The translations under genes and the position numbers were made by a program. DNA of 64,000 bases, taken from positions 3,162,001-3,226,000 of the forward strand of contig JAJEKV010000034.1 in the NCBI GenBank assembly GCA_021234155.1. Direction: 5' to 3'. This DNA is from Isoetes taiwanensis (lineage: Eukaryota; Streptophyta; Lycopodiopsida; Isoetales; Isoetaceae). The notes under the pieces are model-generated. The model did not search any database, was not told the DNA's origin, and was given only the letters and a program-made list of their open reading frames with translations. This document shows positions 57,001 through 64,000 of this stretch, in pieces (within the stretch, counting starts at the first letter, position 1; each line of letters opens with the position of its first letter).

Positions 57001-57619
57001 GGATTAGAACCGTGCTCTGATATCAGAATTGATACAAATCACGATTATACTCTAGAATAAAACAATGGAACAGATAAAAGTCCTCCAGTCGGTAGGAGAT
57101 AATAACCACCAAGAACTCTTTATCTTGACACGCCAGGAAGGAATCAATACGAAAGCTAAGGCACACATTCAAACTAGGCACTGGCTCAAGAAGGCGAAGA
57201 CACAAGACTGTATATGCTCTCCTCTCAAGAATGAAGACTGTTTGCATATTTATACAGAAACAAAGACCTTTTTTCTAGGCGAAACCTTTTTGCTTCGAAA
57301 GAATTCAGGATAAAAACAAATGAATAGGTAAAGGCTGAATTCAGCTATTTATAGCCAAGTCAAGCTAAATCGGTTGATATGAAGATTTGAGGATGTTCTG
57401 CCGTTTGTCCAGATCATAAATCAGGTTTCTGGCTATAACGGGAGACGACCCATTATCAACCATTCCAATCTAATCATTAAATACATTTCATAGCTAAGGT
57501 TAATATTTAATCATGTCCTTATATAACTTATTCCCCTATACATATAGGACATACCAGATAATTCCTTGCTGGGCTTGAGCCACTTCTCCGAGTTGGCTTA
57601 TAGCCATATCACAAACACC

Positions 57620-58301
57620 TTACTTTATGATGCTAGCAGAATGTGGTCTCATGCCTTTAGAAGGGGAAGCGATCCTTAGATGCATTACGCATTTTAAAAA
57701 GGTGTTACTAATGGACGCAGGGCTTTGTTAGCTAGCAAGGAGAATGGTTTATTCTAAGATATCAGTGTCTCAATAAATGGGATATACAATGGGATGAAGT
57801 GGTCTTAGTAAAGACAATTGAAAGTGCAGAATATTAACCCCATATTGGAAACAACAGGGCACCTGAGGAAAAATATTTCTATCCAAAAAAGACATGCTAT
57901 TTGCAGGATTCAGCTTAGTTCACATCATTTAGGTGTGGAAGTGGGTGGGTGGGGACATATTATTCCTAGAGATCAAAGATACTATAAAATATGTAGAGAA
58001 GATAAAGTAGAGGATGAGGACCATGCATTGCTTCGAATGTACATCGTACAATGTATTTTGTGATAAGTTTAAAATATACTACGAATATCTGCCAATATTT
58101 TCCACGCTAAATGGGGGTATATTAGGGAAGTATTTGATTGAGCTTTTACAGTGTAGAGAACGTTGTACGCATAATCATAATGTTGATGATAATGACAGTT
58201 TGAGTGAGAGTGATGAGCTCGATGAGGACTCAAAAACTCATCTATTGTTTTACGATGACATTTAAAATTGTCGTCTAAGGATTTCAAGGTCCCCCATAGA
58301 C

Positions 58302-58310
<9 letters not shown>
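57620..58310 (+). mobile_element. LINE 3' end, second copy
   Basis: Reads RKNISIQKRHAICRIQLSSH, LGVEVGGWGHIIPRDQRYY and CREDKVEDEDHALLRM (57860-58035), the C-terminal zinc-binding end of an L1-type ORF2. The 3' end TTTCAAGGTCCCCCATAGACATAATA (58283-58305) matches the LINE end near 47200 and runs directly into a CT repeat. Confidence 0.72.
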
Positions 58311-58465
<155 letters not shown>

Positions 58466-58487
58466 TTTTGGGTGCTTGTTTGGGCGA

Positions 58488-58804
58488 TGGCGAAAAGAAA
58501 AGAAAAGAAAAGGACACAACTCAGAGCTCTAAGATCAGATCTACAAGACCATCTAAAGCCAGTGCAGGGTCGTCCAAGATAGGGGCGGGCCTTCCGATAA
58601 TAGAAACAATAATAAAAAAGTAAAACAAGATGGGTCAGATGCAGACATTACCCCAGATGCCGAATCATCTAATATCAGAGAATGCCCACCTGCACAAGCT
58701 GTATTGCATGTTGAAACAACAACTGAAGCATTGAAGGAATCGATTCAGACTGGGACAACTCAGATTGGAACAAAACATGGGTTTTACAGTCCTGAATTGT
58801 TGAT
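58488..58804 (+). pseudogene. Small basic coding fragment, unknown
   Basis: ATG at 58488 gives MAKRKEKKRTQLRALRSD. After shifts it continues as RPSKASAGSSKIGAGLP and then as an open piece, KVKQDGSDADITPDAESSN to TKHGFYSPELLIV, ending where a candidate LTR begins at 58805. The Lys-rich then Ser/Asp-rich composition suggests a nuclear protein, but I do not recognise it. Confidence 0.35.
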
Positions 58805-59133
58805 TGTGAGTTCTTGGCATACACCCTACAGCCGCAGTCTATGACTGCCGGATGCTACAAAGCTGTCATGCTCATGATCACAAAATAAGAACAAGAAAAA
58901 CAAATATGTATAAAGAGTGAAGGAAACATGCGCCAAATGAGGCTCTCCAAACTTGAGATAAAACTTGAATACATCTGAAGAGGCTCTGGTCTAATATAGT
59001 GTAGACTGCAAATCTGAGCCCTACATCTAGCTAAATCTAAGCCCTACACTTATGCTAACCTAAACATGCCAAATGTAGTCTGCCACCACTGACACCTAGC
59101 ATCTGTACAATATTAACCACTAGGTGGTTAACA
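58805..59133 (-). repeat. Candidate short LTR with adjacent polypurine tract
   Basis: Runs TGTGAGTTC to GGTTAACA in plus reading (329 bp). It is followed at 59134 by CTATCTCCCCCCTAAAC, the complement of a polypurine tract, so it could be the 3' LTR of a minus-strand element. No partner LTR or pol was found, so it could be a chance resemblance. Confidence 0.4.
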
Positions 59134-60390
59134 CTATCTCCCCCCTAAACATTTTTAGCACAAAAACATGTACAGACTTTTATAAGACAAGTCTGACAAT
59201 TACAACATGGTGCCACAAAATTTAGGGGTGGAAATGATGGTAATGGTTGGGTTGTGTCGCCATAAAAAGGATCTTCATGAATGTGTTGATGACAAAGAAG
59301 TCGATGCAGCACGTGGATAGAAACTGGGACAAGAAAAAACATGAAGGCCATCCCCTTATATCATGGGTTAGTCCATTTTAACAAATAGTGCTCAAAATTT
59401 CACTTAAAAACAATTATTATAGGGGCTTAAAAACGTCAGCACCATAAAAGTGTCCCCCATGATTAGCATATAAAAGTCAATAGCGTGGACATCTGTGACC
59501 CGTTATAGCCAGGCACAAAGAAATGGTGTGCGCCCTAAAAATTGGTGTAAGCCGAAACAAATGCCTCTGCTGCAGCCGTTGAAGGCGGTGCTCCAACTTC
59601 TGGTCCTTGGATGTAGCGTGGGCCAAATAAGATCTTCTAAGAATAGCATCGAATGATTCCACAATGAAAGCCGGATATGGCAGCCATAAAATACTGCATG
59701 CTTCCTGCTTTGCTCAACAGAAGCGGGAACCAGAGAAAATCAAGGCTAAAAACCCTCAAAGCGGTGGCTGCTTCAATTGAGTTGCCAATTCCACTGATGG
59801 CGAGTATGCAAAGAAAAATTGCTATTGCTTGTTTATGATAGATGGACTGCCGAATGCTCCCTTTCTAAACTGGGACTTTGATACTGCAAGAAGAACACTG
59901 ATAAGAATTGGTTTTCAAGTTCTTCTGAAAACGGAATAGAGAAATGTGTGCCTGAATCAGCTCCTATTGTTTTTAAAGTGTATTGCACCCTTTAAAAAAA
60001 GGTTTAGGCTTTCTTGTATTTGTAGATGCTTCCGGATAGCAGATAGGTATACTGAAAATGGCGTGGCTATTGGGCTTGGCAGAGGATGGGGGCTAGCCAC
60101 ATATTTGGCCCTCTTGAAAAAATTTAAGAAGAAGGTAGACGAATTTGAGGTCGAAATACTTAAAGAAAGCCCTTTTCTTCACATGTTTTGTTGAAAAACA
60201 GAGTGCAAAATGAAAGTTGCGCTTGAATTTGCCTCAATTGTGCTGGATAACTTGATAGAGCTTCAACAACATGGAAGTGTTATTCAGTGGGCTCTGTGCA
60301 GGTAGAAATGAGATGAGGTAACTCCCCAAAACTGATCATGCTGTATTGAATTTGAAAACTCTTTTGCTTCTCTCTTTGATGTGCAGACAG
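59134..60390. other. No recognisable gene
   Basis: Short frames only. A stretch at 59946-60194 reads KCIAPFKKRFRLSCICRCFR and LGRGWGLATYLALLKKFKKK and may be an old exon. I cannot assign it. Confidence 0.35.
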
Positions 60391-60424
60391 GGGCAAATTG
60401 TACAGAGGATAAGCATGCTATATG

Positions 60425-60515
60425 CTAAGGACGTGGAGTCCAAAGATGGCTTTTAGTCCAAAAGGGGGCCTATGGTCCAAAGAGGGCTTTGGTCCAAAGA
60501 TGGACCAAAGGGGCG
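60425..60515. repeat. Degenerate GTCCAAAGA(T/G)GG short repeats
   Basis: Four to five imperfect copies of (T/G)GTCCAAAGAGGG lie between 60431 and 60508, the last in inverted orientation (GATGGACCAAAGG). They fall in what may be LTR sequence upstream of the primer-like site at 60623. Confidence 0.6.
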
Positions 60516-60622
60516 TGCATGCTATATAGTAGCTCGGGGGAGAGCTCTGGGGCGGCGGTGTTCCTGCTGAGAGCTCGTGGTTGGGTGGTGAGATAGCATG
60601 CCGCGTCAAGTGTCTGTTTTAG

Positions 60623-60634
60623 TGGTATCAGAGC
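60623..60634 (+). other. Primer-binding-site-like motif (initiator Met tRNA)
   Basis: A perfect TGGTATCAGAGC on the plus strand. A 12-base match is unlikely by chance in 64 kb. It suggests that an LTR ends just before it, though the preceding bases (GTTTTAG) do not show the usual CA end. Confidence 0.55.
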
Positions 60635-60903
60635 GTTAGGTTTCGATGGGTGTTCCATTAGAGATGGGATTGGTGCTTACACAAGTAACTCCAAGCAAGG
60701 CATACTCATGGTTGTTCTGTTGTGGATTTTGTGGATCCCGACTTGTGTTTGGCAACGAGTATGAATTCTAGTATGGCTAAGCTATGCTTTGTAGCTGGGT
60801 TCTGGCCTTGGCAAGCATAGAGCTACACATGTAAGATAATGAGGTTTTTTGTCTTAAAGTACTTAAAATATGTCCCTTGGTTTATGACCTTGTGGCGATA
60901 TTC

Positions 60904-61434
60904 TTAAAAAGGCAAGAGACCCAGCACGACCCTGACCAGACTGAGAAGCCTCCCATTAAGAGACGGCGAAAGTCCACCGCCCATAAGTCGGGGTGCCAAT
61001 ACAAGGAAAAGTGAGAAGGGCACGAGCTCTGGCCACCGGCAAGATCACGTGGATGCAGCCGGCCTCACCCAGTGTCAGGGGGCAAAACCTTGCCCAAGAA
61101 GCCGACGCAGACCCAGAGGGCAGTGGCTTCAAGAAAACCGCATTGGTTCAAGCCGAGCACAGTGGGCTTATGGGAGATCCGTAAGTGCCAAACAACCACA
61201 AAGCTACTGTTACAGAAGCTCCCCTTTCAGCGCTTGGTCCACGAAATAGCCCAGGAATTCAAGACTGACCTGTGGTTCCAAACTTTTGCTATACTTGCAC
61301 TGCAAGAAGCTGCTGAGGCTTACCTAATAGCCTTTTTTGGAGATGCTAATCTTTGCACCATCCACGCGAAAAGGGTTACTATTATGACGAAAGATTTAGC
61401 TCTTGCCCGAAGAATTCGGGGAGACCACAACTAG
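60904..61434 (+). pseudogene. Third histone H3-like reading frame (divergent H3 or H3 pseudogene)
   Basis: One frame runs from about 60904 to a TAG at 61432-61434, broken by a TGA at 61012-61014. No ATG is evident. The N-terminal part has PPIKRRRKSTAHKSG, recalling the RKST around H3 Lys9. The second part ends in a near-canonical H3 fold: [73 protein letters not shown] and [10 protein letters not shown]. Loop 1 has canonical length (KTDLWFQ), unlike most centromeric H3. It is much closer to standard H3 than the retroelement copies are. It lies 270 bp past the primer-like site. It could be a processed H3 pseudogene, a divergent variant, or cargo of another element. Confidence 0.8.
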
Positions 61435-62422
61435 CTTGTCCATCAAGCATCTTTTTTTTATATTATTTTTGTACATATCTGAATATAGTCCAATTTTGTT
61501 TTTTTTTTTAACTTTGTCTTACAAAAAAAATATCCTTCTACATATATGATTATTAGAGCTTGAATTAGCTTTATCTATTTGCCCTCCCTCTTTGTTCTTG
61601 TGCCACGTATTGTGCCTGGCTACTATTGCCGTCCCTTTCAAGTACACCGCCCTTCTCCAACAAGGACCGGAGCTTGAAGCCCTTCTACCTGAATCACCCT
61701 CCTGGTTCCATCGCCAGATAAAAGCCCCCCCAATGAACTTACAGGTATACCGCGCCTCCATGGATTTGTTTGCGCAAAACGAATTGTAAACACAAACTCT
61801 ATTTGTTGTGCTTCTTGCAGAGCCTCTACGCAGACTAGCATCAACCGGCCATATTAGAAGCTCGGTGAGTTGTTATGTCAGATTTTGAATAGATAGTAGA
61901 ACCATCAAATTTGTTGTAAAGTAAACGAGAATCAGTTGGAGCGTTAAGCCATGTGGTTGTGCACTCCATGCCTTTCGTTTCAATTCCGGTGCGGAAATCC
62001 ATCGCCCGCATGCCCTCATGAAAAGGGACTAAGCTTTTGCTTTGCATCCCAGAAATTTCTTCAGCACAATCGATTCATTGCCTTTTGCTCTGTTATAGAA
62101 TTGAAAATGGATTTGTGCATTGTGTGCCTACAGTTTTGCCAGTTATCAGCCCACGGTCTGAGCTCAGTGCATTCTACCGTAGGTAAGCCTTTAGATTGAT
62201 AAATCCGTGTATTGGAGTGAACGGTTTCCGCTGAGCAAAGTTGAAATGATGAAGATAATTCGAAACTCAAGGTGCGTAAAATACACTTTATTGAAAATGA
62301 TATTTATAGACAAGACTTTGACACAGCCAATATTATATGTCAAAAGGGTGACGTCTGTTTCTAGATAAGTTGTTTCTATTTTAAGTTTCTGAGTCATAGG
62401 CCAAGTGTCCAGGAGCTCGTGG
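61435..62422. other. No recognisable gene
   Basis: AT-rich sequence with T-runs (61440-61520) and only short, unsupported frames. Confidence 0.45.
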
Positions 62423-62546
62423 TGTTGAAAACATTAAGGATTGCGGTGCCATGATTTCTAAATTAAGCACTGCATACTATTGTATAAGAGACGAGTTTCA
62501 AAATCTCAATTCAAGCTTTTCACTGTTCTGAAATTGTCTTTGTACA
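62423..62546 (+). repeat. Candidate 5' LTR of a Ty1/copia element
   Basis: TGTTGAAAAC to TTGTACA, 124 bp, directly before the PBS. TGTTGAAA is a frequent copia LTR start and short LTRs are usual in the superfamily. The left limit is inferred, because the partner LTR is outside the window. Confidence 0.6.
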
Positions 62547-62549
62547 TTA

Positions 62550-62561
62550 TGGTATCAGAGC
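62550..62561 (+). other. Primer binding site of copia element
   Basis: TGGTATCAGAGC, three bases after the LTR end and 69 bases before the gag start. Confidence 0.88.
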
Positions 62562-62629
62562 GGTTCATCCAAATTGAGAAGGAACTAATCTATTTCTGAT
62601 CTTGGAGGCTACTCATAGATAGATCAAAG

Positions 62630-64000
62630 ATGGAAAAGATTGAAAAATTGTCTCATCACAACGCTTTCTATTGGTTTATTAAAGTCAGGGGTAAGCTTGC
62701 CGCAAAAGGATTATGGAACATTATCTCTGGAGATGAACCTAAGCCAGCAAACCTTACAATGGCACAGATCGTCAAGAAAGCGACGTCTGGAGGCAAGAAT
62801 GAACCGATAGATACTGATGTTGCAAAGGTGCATGAGATGGAAAAGCAGACACTTATGAGATGGGTGCAAAGGGATTGGGAAGCCAAGAATCGGCTCATGA
62901 GGTATTTGGACGATACGATGATCGCCCAAGTTGAAGCAACTGACAGTGCTGGAGAAGCATGGAAGCAACTGGAGAAAATATATAAGAAGAGTCATTTTTC
63001 CCAGCAAGCGAATTTGTATGTTGTTATCTTCACCACAAAGCTTAAGGAATGCAATTCAGCTGAAGAATATATTTCAAAGATTAAAGCTGCTGCTCTTCAG
63101 CTTAAAGGTATGGAAAAAGGAATCGGTGATGATTTAATTGTTGGAGCCTTACTCATTGGGCTGCCAGTCTCCTACAACAACGTTAAGAATCTAATTGGCT
63201 CAGCATAACATATTCAATTAGAATGGGCCTGTCAACAAATCCTTATGGAAGAAAGTAATCAAGCTGGTTGTGGGAAGAAGAGCGGTGAAACCCAAGCATT
63301 TGTGAGCAGAAATGAAGGAGGTAAAACTAGAAAGTGTTATAACTGCAATAAACATGGTCATCTGGCTAAGGATTGTCCCGAACCAGATAGAAGGAAAAGA
63401 AAGCAGAAAGTTATGGAGAAAGATGAAATCAAAAAGAAAAAACATCATGCTCATAGAGCCTCAAAAATAAGTGAATCTGAAAAATCCGAAGAAATTTCAA
63501 GTAGTGATTCACTGGTCTCTGCTTCTAGAGCATTTATGGCAATACAAATGAAGCAGGGGATAAGTAGGCTTGCTGATGCTAGCTTTGTAATGAAGTACAT
63601 ATACCAGCTGATTTGCAAGATGATATGTGTATGCATGTCATTATGGAATGTAGCAGACAAGGAAGGAGTCTGGCCTGATATCAGCAAGATAATGGTTGTG
63701 GGATTCGTGGCTGAAATTGGTCATGGGATTTGGTACTTGGCTTCTGGAGCAAGTGACCACATGACCAATAACAAGGCATTGTTCGAGCATTTTACAGACT
63801 TTCCACGTGGCAAGAAAGTGAGGATTGGAAAAGGAATGCTTAGCATCACTGGTTTTGGTACAATGAGCATGATGCTTCCCACAGGGAAAGTTCAGTTGAA
63901 GAATACTCTGTACGTCCCTGAGATTGAGGTGAATCTCATATCCATATCCAAAATAGACGAAGCTGGTTTATCAGCCAAATTTGGAGGAGGTCAATGTCTA
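62630..64000 (+). pseudogene. Ty1/copia gag and start of protease (runs off window)
   Basis: ATG at 62630 opens the gag (MEKIEKLSHHNAFYWFIKVR) with the usual copia core: WNIISGDEP, MRYLDDTMIAQVEATDSAGE and AWKQLEKIYKKS. A TAA at 63206-63208 interrupts, but the same frame continues through the zinc knuckle CYNCNKHGHLAKDC (63332-63375) and a Lys/Ser-rich tail. The protease site reads WYLASGASDHM at about 63730, where D-S-G-A-S is expected. The catalytic Asp is Ala, a GAT-to-GCT type change. Further conserved protease strands follow (GKGMLSITGFGTM, LKNTLYVPEIEVNLISISKI). Without stop and protease mutations this would be an ordinary element; as written it is dead. Confidence 0.92.

Larger units (their letters stand above)
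52160..57613 (-). mobile_element. Degraded Ty3/gypsy element with LTRs at both ends
   Basis: The right LTR (57030-57613) and the partial left LTR (52160-52368) share the block CATAGCTAAGGTTAATATTTA through CCTTGCTGG(A/G)CTT to GGCTTATAGCC. The PBS on the right (57014-57025) reads TGATATCAGAGC on the minus strand, one mismatch from the initiator-Met complement. The polypurine tract at 52369-52385 reads CGGGAAGGGAAGGA on the minus strand. Order on the minus strand is gag, protease, RT, RNase H, integrase. The left LTR is truncated or diverged beyond about 52160. Between 52386 and 53100 there is noncoding sequence with degenerate ~60-bp CTCAATTCCCTTAGA-type repeats (52410-52580). Confidence 0.85.

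Noticed and set aside
60431-60508. Link between the GTCCAAAGAGGG repeats and the MITE termini at 25151
   Set aside because: Only about a dozen bases are shared and the rest of the terminal repeat is absent.
60904-61434. Identifying the third H3-like frame as centromeric H3 (CENH3)
   Set aside because: Loop 1 has canonical H3 length and the fold is close to standard H3. There is no CENH3-specific insertion visible, so the label is not supported.

Overview
The window looks like a repeat-choked piece of a green-lineage (streptophyte) nuclear genome. The best evidence is one intact host gene at 47487-49778 (minus strand). It is a five-exon VAMP72-type R-SNARE, a family known from green plants and algae. 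The retroelements carry initiator-methionine-tRNA primer sites and an integrase chromodomain, and there are long CCACCAC/GGTGGT and CT/CA microsatellites. A charophyte alga such as Chara fits the repeat style, but this is an inference and the species cannot be fixed from the sequence.

1-24106 is one old Ty3/gypsy chromovirus on the minus strand (outer element; its 3' LTR runs off the left edge). A related element (inner element, 3142-14432) is nested inside its integrase and is flanked by the 5-bp duplication ACGAC. Both elements have about 1.64-kb LTRs, a TGGTATCAGAGC primer site and an extra first ORF ahead of gag. That ORF is the main discovery. It encodes a long protein that starts like the histone H3 tail (MARTKQTA in the inner copy, MPRTKQT in the outer) and ends in a complete histone H3 fold. 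Between them lies a charged linker of roughly 200-260 residues. In a 60-nt block of the fold the two copies differ at 12 sites, all synonymous third positions, so the protein has been under selection. The outer element continues with an unknown ORF2, gag, protease, reverse transcriptase, RNase H, integrase and chromodomain. The inner element has a wrecked pol but well-matched LTRs and keeps the H3 ORF, so it was probably mobilised in trans. A third H3-like reading frame lies at 60904-61434 on the plus strand, about 270 bp downstream of another initiator-tRNA primer-like site.

24107-25484 holds a microsatellite, a host-like gene fragment (coiled coil plus RING-like cysteines) and a hairpin MITE. 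25485-36600 is a plus-strand Ty3/gypsy element with 0.6-kb LTRs, inserted into the arm of a second MITE copy with the duplication AGGGG. It has an additional ORF between integrase and the 3' LTR. 36607-38930 resumes host-like sequence with a broken FCP1-like HAD phosphatase domain and a Ulp1-like cysteine protease domain. 39430-43516 (minus) is a cysteine-rich, transposase-like gene with a GGTGGT microsatellite in its putative intron.

43680-47220 contains a related LTR, a gypsy fragment and the 3' part of a LINE. The VAMP72 gene follows. 52160-57613 is another degraded minus-strand gypsy element. 57620-58463 is a second LINE 3' end and a CT/CA microsatellite. 58488-62420 holds small coding fragments, a short candidate LTR and the third H3-like frame. 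From 62423 a plus-strand Ty1/copia element (LTR, PBS, gag, start of protease) runs off the right edge. Frequent single-base frameshifts, many beside G/C runs, may be partly assembly error.
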